Below, piece after piece: positions 33,570 to 44,309 of a DNA stretch of 64,000 nt (its first letter is position 1; each line of letters begins with the position of its first letter). Below the pieces are notes generated by a model. That model made no database searches, was not told the origin of the DNA, and saw only the letters and a list, made by a program, of their open reading frames with translations. The DNA is taken from positions 44,730,145 to 44,794,144 of the forward strand of contig CM055099.1 of the NCBI GenBank assembly GCA_029204225.1, given 5' to 3'. The stretch comes from Diphasiastrum complanatum. Lineage: Eukaryota > Streptophyta > Lycopodiopsida > Lycopodiales > Lycopodiaceae. Both the position numbers and the translations under genes were made by a program.

Positions 33570-34791
33570 GCTGAACCAAATGGAAAAGATTTTTTGCCGA
33601 GGTGGCTTGAGCTTCATATTTGTCATACCAGGCACGTCTACTCTCATTGGTGCAGCAGTTCGGACCTGCAAGTACTTGAAATGAAATTGTCTTGCAATAG
33701 TACTATCTCACATGTTTAAAGTTTCTTTCGACATTATTGGACATTCTGCATGAGACATTAAACAGCGAACAGTTAAGGCATCAAGGATAGCTTCAGGATG
33801 AGGAGCATTCAAACAGGACGGCCTGGAAAGCATATCATTTATGGGTATTATTTTGAAGTTTCCTTTTTCCATAGAAAACTAAATTTGATCTGGGAGAGAC
33901 ACAGGTATTGAAACTGGAGGTTAAGGGATTAGCTTTCACCTGTGACAAGCGTAGTCAATCCCTCAATGCACGGCAGATTAGATGACGTGCATATAAATTC
34001 GATAAGAGCCTTTCCTGAGATGCTGTGTATGCAATTTGGATATATCAGAGCACCGCATTGCTTAATGCAGATAGACTAAACTATTGTGTAGTCTGTCTTC
34101 CAGCTCTAGCTCATATTCACAACAAGAATTTTTTATTAATTAAGCAGCGGGTTGAAGTTTGACCCATAAAATAGTACCAGACAACCTTTAACAGCAAAAG
34201 AAAGGTAACAGAAAGAAAATATAGTGGCTCGTGCTTTCTGCTTCACCACACAAGACCCTCAGGAACTGATGCACGAATATTTGAAGTTTGAATGTCTGTT
34301 TGGTTGCGCTCGTCTAGCTATGGCGGCCAGCAAAAACTAGATTTAACCATCTCGTACTGAAGGATTATTTTTCTACCAACGTTTGGATTATGTAATTTAA
34401 AACTGTTTAGCAAGTTACCACAAGGCATGTTAAAAGACATACAAAGTTTTCTATAGCACCAATATGGATTCTCACATTTGGGTGTCGAAGGCGTACAAAG
34501 GAAGGTTTTCGACAATCTGCAATAGGCATGACCGTCAGAAGTTTCTGCAGATTGTACCATTTTTTAAAAGCGCATAATTTTTTACTTCGGGCTTTCAAAA
34601 ATTGACGATGGATTTTAAGGAGATGGTGATCTGTAGAGGTTAGTTACCTTATCCACATACAATTTAACTGCAACGATTGGGATGGGGCTTGTTGCATGAT
34701 CAACATAAGCTACAGGAGCCAACATGACAACGTTCTTAACCATATCTATCAATTTCCCTTCTAAGAATGCTGCAAAAGCTGCCTGAGTTCC
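33570..34791 (-). pseudogene. Gastric-type (LIP1-like) lipase gene, three internal exons
   Basis: Plant LIP1-like proteins are alpha/beta-hydrolase acid lipases that cleave acylglycerols. Three exons are readable with splice borders. Exon A (34791-34648) follows TTTGTGCAG, begins with the GT of the GHSQG motif, gives MVKNVVMLAPVAYVDHATSP and ends AAG before GTAACT. Exon B (34014-33940) gives KALIEFICTSSNLPCIEGLT and ends CACAG before GTGAAA. Exon C (33665-33570) follows TTGCAG, gives PNCCTNESRRAW and ATSAKNLFHLVQ, and ends before GTGAGT. Phases of B and C fit each other. A short exon may be missing between A and B. Upstream exons, including the one with the catalytic Ser, are replaced by Gypsy G1 sequence from about 34800. 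Downstream exons were not found. The family call rests on the APVAYVDH, TGPNCC and KNLFHLVQ words. Confidence 0.75.
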
Positions 34792-34891
34792 CTGCACAAA
34801 AACTTGAACGATTGGTATGATTCAGTGGTCATACTAAGAAGGCTAAACGAAGATCCAAGACAAGTCCTTTCGAAAAAGAACAAGCAAATGT

Positions 34892-36240
34892 AGTCCAACA
34901 TGATATGCCCGAGCATTTTAAACGTTATACACTGGATGAGTGGTTATCATGTTATCTAAAGCACATCATGAACCTGAAGAACACATGCCGGAATCTTAAG
35001 AAGTTTACAATGGCCCAGCTAAGACGGCAGCCAATGAATCTTGTCGAGCCAGGAGAACGGAAAAGATTGTACAAGTTGGATTACAACTTACTTTTGAGCA
35101 GTATCAAGCACTCCGCTTGTTACTTATTAAGTATCAAGATTGCTTTGCATGGACTTATCAAGATTTAAAGGGTATTCCGACATCAGTGATTGAACATACC
35201 ATGCCTTTAGTACCTGATGCAATTCCAAAGGTTACAAAGTTCTATCGTTGTAATCCTAATGTAGCGGATCTGTTAAAGAAAGAACTTCGGAGATTGCTTG
35301 ACACTGATTTATGAGATCGAACATACTGAATGGATTTCATCGATTGTCATTGTTCCTTAGAAAAATGAGAAATTGAGGATCTGTGTGAACGTCAAAGCGT
35401 TGAACAAAGTGACGCGGAAGGATCACTTTCCGTTACCTTTTACTGAAAGCATTTTGGATCGCCTTGCTGGAGCGGAAGCTTATAGTTTTCTGGATGGATT
35501 TAGTGGTTACAACCAGGTTAAGATCGCACCTGCCGATTGTCACAAAACCGCTTTTGCAACAGAATGGGGCACCTATGCCTACAAAGTAATGCCATTTGGA
35601 CTCTATCATGCACCAAGTTCATTCCAAAGAGTAATGCAATTTGCTTTTAAAGATTATCTACAAAAACGCCTTGAAATTTACTTGAACGACTTGGGAGTTC
35701 ATAGTACAGATACAGACCACCTGGATCGATTGATATCAAGACAAGGTATTGCCACAGATTACTCTTCCACCGCCAGCAACAATTCGTGGAGTTTACGTGT
35801 TTATGGGTCATGCGAACTACTATCGAATCTTTATTATCTTCTTTGCGGATTTAGCACGACCTATATACAAACTGACTATTGTTCCTATTTGGACAGTAGA
35901 AGCATTAGAAGCCTTTGAAAAATTAAAAAAAACATTAACTTCAGCACCAATACTGCGTCCAGATTGGGCGCTAGAATTTCATGTTCATATGGATGCTTCA
36001 AAATATGCCATTGGATCAGTTTTGACGCAGCCAGGTGACTTTAAGAAGGATTATCCTATACGATTTGCAAGCAAACAACTTACAGATCCAGAAAAGAATT
36101 TTATTCAACAACAAAACGTGAGGCATTGGCCATGATTTTTTATGTTGGGAAATTTCGTCACTACCTCATGGAAACGCACTTTGCATTCTATACGGATTAT
36201 CAACCGTTACTTTACTTGGTAAACAAACTGGGGTACACAC
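34892..36240 (+). pseudogene. G1 reverse transcriptase and RNase H
   Basis: Pre-RT sequence (34905-35168) leads to FAWTYQDLKGIP and HTMPLVPDAIPKV, typical of the Gypsy pol connection. Stops follow at about 35312-35360. RT then reads RICVNVKALNKVTRKDHFPL, SFLDGFSGYNQVKI and KVMPFGLYHAPSSFQRVM. The catalytic box reads YLNDLG where YxDD is expected. A deletion and frame break follow near 35740. The next frame has GHANYYRIFI, RPDWALEFHVHMDASKYAIG (RNase H, first Asp) and FASKQLTDPEKNF. After a further break the tail HYLMETHFAFYTDYQPLLYL stops at 36229, where homology jumps into integrase. Confidence 0.85.
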
Positions 36241-36806
36241 TTTGTTAATCAAACAATAAAGTGTTTACTAGAAGATTTTTTTGTTATACAGAGATTTAGT
36301 ACTCCCTACTATCCTACAGGGAATGGCCAAGCTGAATCTTCCAATAAGATTCTCTACACCATTATGACAAAGACAGTTGAAGCGAGTCGGTCTGATTGGG
36401 AACATAAATTGAATTTTTAATCTCATCTTTACGCATAGCGGCCACAAAACAATTAAATGATGACATGTCTTTACAACTCCGTCATGAAGCATTGCACAAA
36501 TTATGTGAAACCCAATTGATGGCAGTTCATGCCTTAGCAACAGAGAAAGCCCGCCGCAAGGCATGACATGATCGCCGATTGCACAAAAAAGATTTGAAAG
36601 CAAGAGATCTTGCATTAATGTACACAACCAAGCTGATCAAGGACAAGTTGAAGTTTATCGGGGAAGGCCCGTATAAAGTGAAGGAAATCTTGAACTATGG
36701 CACAGTAATTCTTGAGCACTTGGATGGAAAACGATTTGATACTCCGGTGAATGGCAGCCACTTATGCAAGTTTTGGCAGCCTGCTCTGCCAGTTCAGCAA
36801 GTCTGA
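36230..36806 (+). pseudogene. G1 integrase, core deleted
   Basis: Compared with G2, the zinc-binding region and most of the catalytic core are missing. The join at 36229 leads straight into THFVNQTIKC-like sequence. A second gap near 36413 lies at short shared AATTT sequence and removes about 110 bp. The C-terminal part from 36579 is open: LKFIGEGPYKVKEILNYGTV, then LDGKRFDTPVNGSHLCKFWQ. This is a GPY/F module. It ends at a TGA at 36804-36806. Confidence 0.8.
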
Positions 36807-37593
36807 TCTTAATGGTTTTTGAATTTTATTTGTTTTTCAATTTTTTGTTTTTCAGTACTTAATTTGTTGAGTTTTTTGGAAAAAGAAAGTCAAAAGAAAA
36901 ATTATTAAATTGGAAAAAGATTGATGAGCAAAAGTCAGAAAGTCATCAGCATAGGAAAAGGAAGCACAATAATTTTTTGATGGAAAAAGACATAGAAAAT
37001 CACTGTTTTGGTCAGATTTAGCCTATTCAGTACTAGAAACCTTTGCTGAGCTCTCAGACTGTACATCCACTCTAGATTTATCTAATTTGAGGTGGGCAAA
37101 AGTTCATGTCTAGAAAAACTCCAGTTTTTGAGTTCGACGAAGGACAAGTGATATGCCATTTTGAGAACCTTCGCCGAGCATCTTAACCTCATTATTAACC
37201 TTCGTCGACCTGTTAGATGATCTTAAAATGTCAAAATTAGGTTGTCCATAAGTTCAGGTCTTGGAAAAATACATTTATGACAGTACCTGGGCGAAGGACC
37301 CTCCTGGGCGAAGGTTCATCCTTTGCCAGGCCTGGAAACGTTCGCCTGATAGATTCAGATCCCTAGAAACCTTTGCAAAAATTTTTATACCCTATTATCA
37401 CAGTACTGTACATGCCTACAAATTTTTGTTCAGAATTGATCAGCCAAACTAGTATTCAGTGTAATGGACCCACCAATTCCTCACTTGTGCTAGCGAAGCT
37501 CTTGCGAATTTTTACCACAACCAAAGCCTTCCAAAACTCCTACACTGCTTTCTGAGACAATTTTATGCGTTTTATATTTCCTTTCTAATCATC
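36807..37593 (+). other. G1 linker between pol and the extra ORF
   Basis: The 787-bp linker has no coding content. Between 37130 and 37350 it carries at least six variants of GAACCTTCGCCGA or its reverse GGCGAAGGTTC (for example 37164-37177, 37289-37300 and 37306-37317) in both orientations. A shorter run of related words lies at 37038-37050. The corresponding G2 linker keeps the same layout with different variants. The linker could hold a promoter, a splice site or an RNA structure for the next frame; none is proven. Confidence 0.6.
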
Positions 37594-40440
37594 ATGTCTT
37601 CTATCGATACTTCCCAGTCTCCATGCTATACTATCCATCGTGATGTCCCATCTGCAACGGACATCATGATCCCTCCTAGCACAAGCATGGTCACTCAGTG
37701 GATGACCCTTGCGGAGCCTCTGCTCACTACAATGGGTATTCATGAGAGAGCCTTTTCTGGTCGCATCAATATGGAATTTATCACTCTTTCCTTCAGTACA
37801 TGGAAGGAAGAGAAATCTAAATTTTATATCACTTTCCAAGGAGCCACACACAAGGTGCATGCCACTGAGGCTGCCCTTGCAGCTATAGGTATAGCATCCG
37901 GCACGCAAGCCTCACCCAATCACAAGCACGCCAAATAGACCATCAAGCCATATATTGACCTCACCAACAATCTGCACTGGACCAATGATGGCTACTTTCT
38001 GAAAGCCATCATTGAGCCTTCAATCCACACTGCTGACCAGCTACTGAAAAACTTCCTGATGGTTGGCAACCTCAGAAAAGACTGCATTACATCACAGATC
38101 CTTCATAGGATAGTGAAGTCCCACACCAATTTGGCCAAAGGCCCTCTTGAACCATATAATTGGTTCAAGACTGTTTCTGGTGAGCTCAAACGAGCTATTA
38201 AGGCCAATACTAAGCAGCAGTTTGCTGCTGGCTCTTTATTGTCCCTTTTAGCTGCTTCTCACTTAGAAAACAGAATCCATGGCTTCCACCTAGATTCCGT
38301 GCTTTCGGTCTATGAAGAAGCACCGGCAGAGTCATCTCACCAGGCCTTGAGTTCTCATAGTCGTCGCCATCCACGCTGCGAGATCGTTATCCTTGACTCG
38401 CCTTCTGCGTCACGACGTCGCACTAGGCATACCTCGTCAGCTGCGGCTTCCACCCCTTGCTGTTGTTCGCACTGAACTTCCCATTCCCCCATCCTCTGAT
38501 GCTTTCCTCACCTCTGCTTCCATTCAAGTACACTCTGTGAGCATTAGGCCTACCATTCCCATCATAGCTACCCAGGCCGCCTCATCCCCACACATCGAAA
38601 CCACCTCACCAAATACACAGTTCTTTATGGATATGTTTGATGATTCCGACCCCCTTGGGGCCACCAAAATTTTTGAAATGCCCCAGAGCCCTCCGCCCTA
38701 TGAACTCCAATCCCCTAGAAAAGGATTCAGACATATCCATGAATCTACTGTTCTTGTTGAAGATGTCAGCCAACAACCTCACACGGAAGATAGCCCAGCC
38801 GCACTTTGGGTCGACAAAGCTATGAAATCACCGAAACAGTTCGACACCACAGTGCCTGAGGGATTTGAAGAGGAGGACATTTTTGAAGAAGAAGAACTAG
38901 TGGCACCTATTCCATGCCTACCAAGGACAATACCATCAAGTCCTCCTGCTGCTGCCGCCTCCACGACCATTGATTCAGGTGATGCTCTAGGTTTGGTTTC
39001 AAGCCTTGCGCAAGTGATCCAGTCTATGCTAGATAATAAAAAAGAAATGGAGCAGAGAATCTCCAAGATGAGGTCCGAAAACACTCTGATCAGCCAAAAA
39101 ATTGTCCAGCTGGATCGAGAGTTAAAGATTGCCAAACAGCACGAAGACAAGGCTGAAGCCGAAAAGAAGTTGGCCCAGCAACAAGCTGATTGCTTGGAAG
39201 ACTACATCAGCTCTCTGCAAAATGCCTTGACAACCGCACAAGATCAGGTGGATAAGGCCGTGCAGGATGCAAAGCAACAGGTGCAGCTACTGAAGGGTCA
39301 ATTGGCCAAACAAGATTGCACGCGGCTTTAAGGTGAATTGGAACAACCACCCTTGAACGTGATGCATATCTTCAAACACAAATATCATATCATCTGGTCA
39401 CACCAACGGAGATTGCGTATTTGTTCAAGAAAGTGGACACATACAAAGTGTCCCTTCAGAGATTTCAAGGCCGCTTTGATAGGTTCAAAGGAGCAGCTTC
39501 AACCGAGTTGGCAAAGGCTAAGGAGACCATCACCGCCTATGAAAAAGCAGCTGCTCAAGTGTTGGAAGCCGGACCACAAATCCCCGTACCAATCATGCCG
39601 CAATTCTCCCCTCCGTGCCAAAAAGTTGTACCAATGGATACAAGGGTAGATTCGAGCATGGACTAGGGGGGAGCTCCAGATATAGCCGAACAACCGCCAA
39701 TCTTACCAGCATTACAAGTAGGTCCATCCTCATCAAGGACCACACCTCTATTCAGAAGGCCCATCAGCGTCGAGGACCAGATCCAGACCTTCTTAAAGCA
39801 ACATCCGCATGAGTTCTCACGTGGTGGATGAGTCCTCATAAGACCTCTGAAAACTCCGGAATCAATTAAGAGTTACGTCGCCAACCCTCGCCAATTGCGG
39901 GTAGATCCCTATTACGTGCCAATGCCGCAAAGAAATAAATGGAAAGATTTGGGGTTGGCTATGGACAAGATCACCATCCATATGCCCAATTGGCCAATCA
40001 TCCATCAACCCTACAACTGGACAATCTCAGTGGATTTCCACCATGCCTTACAAGCCTATCAGAGAGAATATGTCCACTCTCCAGATCCAATAGTGCGACA
40101 ATCGGCAATGTTTGCTAAAGATCTAACTTTATTGGTGTCAGTGGCAACCAGATGAGACGATTATCTCCCTCCTCTAGCATTCGATCCAAATAAGCCGATG
40201 GCCTCAGAGCAAATCAAAGATCAGCTACCAGTTGCTCGTTTATATTTTTGTGCGGCAATGATGGGAGACTCCTGGGAATCACGTTTCACATCATGGATAA
40301 CCTCCAAGTGGATTGCCGGAGCCCACCGTTGGTTTCTGCCACACAATTTGGATTTTAATACTGCACGCCTCGACTTTATGGAGAAGGTGCAGTACCATTT
40401 AATCAAGATTCGACGCGAAGCCAGTAAAAGTTCCCAATAA
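37594..40440 (+). pseudogene. G1 extra ORF, about 950 codons, unknown function
   Basis: This frame lies between pol and the 3' LTR on the sense strand. It starts MSSIDTSQSPCYTIHRDVPS at 37594 and ends TAA at 40438-40440. Four stops interrupt it (37936, 39664, 39829, 40153), all TAG or TGA, and two compensating frame changes lie near 38455-38475 and 39332-39349. Reading across these shows three parts: an ordered N-terminal region of about 290 residues (INMEFITLSFSTWKEE; NFLMVGNLRKD; LEPYNWFK), a Ser/Pro- and then Glu-rich linker, a long coiled coil (about 39020-39330 and on to 39550), and a C-terminal region rich in aromatic residues (VDPYYVPMPQRNKWKDLGLA; WESRFTSWITSKWIAGAHRW). I recognise no known domain. 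Some plant Tat-lineage Gypsy elements carry extra ORFs in this position, but I could not match this one to them. The N-terminal part is conserved in G2. Confidence 0.75.
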
Positions 40441-40478
40441 CTGCATATTGCAAGTGTTGTGGGACCGCCACCAATTTT

Positions 40479-40490
40479 GGTGGGGGATAC
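40479..40490 (+). other. G1 polypurine tract
   Basis: GGTGGGGGATAC directly precedes the 3' LTR start TGTTGGAGGG, which fixes both the LTR boundary and the element's orientation. Confidence 0.85.
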
Positions 40491-40981
40491 TGTTGGAGGG
40501 TTTGCGAATCCCAAGGCAACCCTAATCCTAGTTAATAAGTCAGAGGGATTTGGCACCCTACGTGTGTAAGTCCAACCCGATGATCACATAGTTATTTGAT
40601 TGATTAGTTAAAAGTCAATAAAAGGACTTTAGGCATTTCTGCGGGACTTTTAATGTCCCAGGGCCTAAATGCCAAGTAATGAATAAAGTTGGGTTTCTCT
40701 CTAATTTTAATGGTTCCCACACTTTTTTAAATCTAAATAAAAAGAGAGGCAAGACTGGACCAATAGGGAGGCCAGGGTCCTCCTCTCTACTATAAGAAGG
40801 GACCAACTCGAGTTGCTCCTCATGTTCATTTTCTCATTTCAATAAAGCAGATTAGTTCTCTTCAGAAATGGATTGATGAATGACCTTGCTCTTCTTCTTT
40901 CCTTCTCCATCTCTCATGCTTTCTTTGGATTTTCATAATTATTGGATCTGAATGTTATTGGGATTGAGTGTTATTATACTT

Positions 40982-41053
<72 letters not shown>

Positions 41054-41247
41054 TAAGCTATCTTTGTTGTGGATCGTAGTGTTAATGGATCTTAGTGTTA
41101 ATGAGTAAAATTAATAGATGTAGAGTTAGATTTAGATCTTTCATTCATGCTGAAATCTAAACTAAACTATCGCTCTCATGGAAACGAACCTACGCGTGAC
41201 AACTAACTCCGTCTCTATGATGCTAGATTGACTAGATCTTGGATTCA
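40491..41247 (+). repeat. G1 3' LTR
   Basis: The 757-bp LTR starts TGTTGGAGGGTTTGCG and ends GGATTCA. A long GA microsatellite lies at about 40987-41050. A TATA-like CTACTATAAGAAGG occurs at about 40788. A rearranged copy lies at 30791-31469. After the LTR the sequence is Copia integrase, minus strand. Confidence 0.9.
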
Positions 41248-42093
41248 AGTTAAGCAAGGAAAGAAACCCACTACAAGAAGAGTTCGATTCTTTCTTTTTG
41301 CAATCCCATTTTGTTGAGGTGAATAGGAAGTTGTGAACCATCTTCTAATACCATGTTCAGCCATGTAGTCGGACATCTCGTTAGAGATGTATTTGCCATC
41401 ACCATCAGTTCGAAGTGCCTTCACTTTGTAGACGTTTGTGTCTCAGCCATGAGCTTGAATCTCTTGAAGCATTTAAAGGCTTCAAATTTGTGCTTAATGA
41501 ACATGACTGTAGACCATCTAGAATAATCATCTATGAAAGTGATAAAATAGATTGCATCTCCCAAGGATGGAGTTGGCATTGGACCACAATGATCACTATA
41601 TACAAGATCCAATACATGCTTTTTTTTTTATGGAATGTGATTCTGGAAACTTCTAGAGTGCTTTCCATAGATGCATGATTCACAAAAGAAAGATTTCCTA
41701 TCTAATGAAGAAGAGAAATTCAGTCCATCAGCTAAATTATTACAACGCATATAAGAAAGTGATCTTGTATTCACGTGTCCAAATTGACTATGCCACAGAA
41801 CAGCACTGTTGTTTACATTTTCATTAGAGGTACTAGCTAATGCAACTGAATTAGAGAGTATGTAAAGATTTTCGACTCTAGTGCACATAGTCAGAGTAAT
41901 ATCTTCCTCGAGTATTGTACACTGCTCAGATGAGAAAGTAACAGTGTAGCCCTCATAAGTTATCTTAGAGACTGATAACATGTTCTTTGATAACTGAGGA
42001 ACATGGAGGATGTTAGGAACACAAATATATAGATCATTGTTGAAGGTGATCTTCACTGTTTCTTTGCCTTCCACGTGTATGGTGCTTGAATCT
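41248..42093 (-). pseudogene. Copia fragment C6b: protease end and integrase
   Basis: The minus-strand frames start inside protease (42074: MEGKETVKITFNNDLY, then HVPQLSKNMLSVSKITYEG) and give the pre-integrase part (LWHSQFGHVNTRSLSYM; FCESCIYGKHSRSF). Integrase follows with DLVYSDHCGPMPTPSL (Asp), ITFIDDYSRWSTVMF, LRTDGDGKYISNEM (Asp) and PQQNGIAKRKNRTL (Glu). It is then cut by the G1 LTR. The right edge joins an LTR at 42094, with gag and the start of protease missing. Confidence 0.85.
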
Positions 42094-43099
42094 CCCGATC
42101 AAACAACAATGAAAGTGCATTCAATCACAACAAGCATTCATCTATGTTGCACACAAATAAAAACATGCTGCTGTTATGTTACACTGAAGCACAATACAAA
42201 TAGCAATTACAATAAAAAATTGACGGCGTAATTGGGAGGCTCAAATGATACGTCTCATGGATGGAGCAACCACTAATCTATGCTTGGATGATCTATTTAT
42301 AGATTTCATCCATGTATTGATTACGTTGAATGCTTGCCACTTAATTAGGAAAGTCGTTGTACTTGAAAGTATATGGCTTTTGTGACAACTATACATAGTA
42401 TATACAGTCAATAAATTGGTATCGTTGACGCGGATGAGGACATCGGTAGAACGTTCCTCATTTATTTTAGATGTCCTTCAACATTTTTCTCTCTCTTCAA
42501 GGTTTTGCGAAAGAACCGAAGGTGTCCTAAATAAGTTTAAGGCGCCCTCAAGAAAAATGAGGATCTCTTTAACAGTTCAACTCTTTGCTCTTTTCGGAAA
42601 AGCCGAAGGTGCCCTTAAAAAGTTGGCGAAGGTGTCTTTAACAGTTTAACTCTTAAAAATAGAGGACCTCTTGGAATTTTCTCTCTCTTCGCATTTCTCA
42701 AGAAAATGCGAAAAAGGGACAAAGGTTTTTGAAAATAGCTAAACTGTTGCATTGTGAACAAGTTGACTTCTTAAAAAAATAATTGAACGGAAGAAGTCAA
42801 GTGTCGTAGTTTTCGAAAAGTGCAAAAAATGTGAACTGCGACACTTAGTGTATTTCTGCAGACTATTTAAAAACGATGTAAATCTGCAAATTTGTTCTAA
42901 ATGTTTTGTGGAAGTCCTTGAAGATGGCCAAGTCTTCAATGAATTCAAGTTATTAAACTTAACATCTGAACTTAAAATTTGATGAGATTGGTTACCCTTT
43001 GCTCAAGATCAGCCGAAAGTCCGTTGTAGACGTTCTTCAAATAAATTGGTTGTCTAAGTTATGATTCCAAGGAGGCAATTGTGGTCTTAATCTTCAACA
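42094..43099 (-). repeat. Large Copia LTR, copy 2
   Basis: The plus strand ends ATCTTCAACA, which on the minus strand is a TGTTGAAGAT start. The left edge, CGATCAAACAA, coincides exactly with the left edge of copy 1 at 28006. Its position upstream of the C6b fragment fits a 5' LTR whose primer site and gag have been lost. A TATA-like box (TTTATAGATTTC reversed) lies near 42296. Confidence 0.8.
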
Positions 43100-43209
43100 G
43101 GGTAGTTGAGACCCAAAACAGCCTCTAAGATGCTAGGGTAGTCTAATGACAATTAATTCATAAGGCACAACCTTATCAATTGATTGTTGGATGACTGTGT
43201 CATCGCAGA

Positions 43210-44309
43210 ATGGATAATATTCTTCGTAGATGTGTTTTACCGCATCAAATACCTGATTTGATAACGTTTTCACATGATGGCATAGGCGGAGGACATTTTT
43301 CTACAAATATTATTGTTCGCAAACTTTTGCAATCAGGTTATTGGTGGCCTACACTTCATAAAGACACTGAAAATTATATTCAGTCATGTGATGTTTGCCA
43401 ACAAGCACGATGGCCTACAAAACAGAATTATGGACCCTTACATCCAATTTTATCGCAAGGGCCAAGGCCTAGATTATATTGGTCCTATTCATCCTGCAAC
43501 AAGAGGACCTCAAGCTAGATATATCATCGTCGCAACTGACTATATGACCAAGTGGGTTGAAGCCAAAGCGGTTAAAGTTGCTGATGCGAAATCTACGGGT
43601 AAGTTTCTCTCAGATTTGGATGTCCGATCGAGATTGTCAGTGACTGTAGTACACACTTTGTTAATCAAACAATAAAGTGTTTGTTGGAAGACTTTTCGTT
43701 TTACACCGGTTTAGTACTCCGTATTATCCCAGGGGTAATGGCAAGACTAAATCTTCCAATAAGATTCTCTGCACTATTATGACAAAAATAGTTGAAGTGA
43801 GTTGGTCTGATTGGGAACATAAATTGCATGCAACATTATGGGCATTCAGAACTGCTTATAAAGGGAGCACAAATCAAACACCGTTTCAGCTAGTTTATGG
43901 TCAAGATGTTGTCATGCCGATTGAATTTCTAGTACCATCTCTACGCATAGCAGCAATAGAGCGGTTAGATGAAGATAAAGTTTTACAATTGCGTCATGAA
44001 GCTTTGCACAAATTGTGCGAAACTAGATTGATGATAGTTCATGCGTTAACAATAGAGAAAGCTCGCCGTAAGGCATGGCACGATCGACAGTTACACAAAA
44101 AAGATCTGAAAGAAGGAGATCTAGTGCTGATATATAAAACTAAGCTAATTAAGGGGAAATTGAAGTTTAGCAATGAAGGACTGTATAGAGTCAAAGAAAT
44201 GTTGAGCTATGGAGCAGCTATTCTTGAACATCTGGATGGAAAACATTTTGATACTCTAGTAAATGACAGCCGACTACGCAAGTTTTGGCAACCTGCATCG
44301 CCAGTTTAG
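43210..44309 (+). pseudogene. G2 integrase
   Basis: The H2C2 zinc region is clear (FSHDGIGGGHFST, then YIQSCDVCQQAR). After a frame change the core reads LDYIGPIHPATRG and IIVATDYMTKWVEAKAV. It then breaks near 43600, where the second Asp region (normally DxGTHF) is damaged, ending at a stop at 43675. From 43677 an open frame of 210 codons covers the rest of the core (YYPRGNGKTKSSNKIL, with Lys where the catalytic Glu is expected to fall), TNQTPFQLVYGQDVVMPIEF, and the GPY/F module (LKFSNEGLYRVKEMLSYGAA). Confidence 0.85.

Larger units (their letters stand above)
34800..41247 (+). mobile_element. Gypsy element G1 with an extra ORF after pol
   Basis: A plus-strand Gypsy element lacks its 5' LTR, gag and protease. 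What remains is a piece of pol (RT, RNase H, broken integrase), a roughly 790-bp linker, an extra reading frame of about 950 codons, a polypurine tract and a 757-bp 3' LTR. On the left it abuts the lipase gene directly through internal sequence, so a rearrangement rather than a clean insertion made that junction. On the right its LTR ends inside a minus-strand Copia integrase. G2 has the same order of parts, which shows the arrangement is a family trait. Confidence 0.85.
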
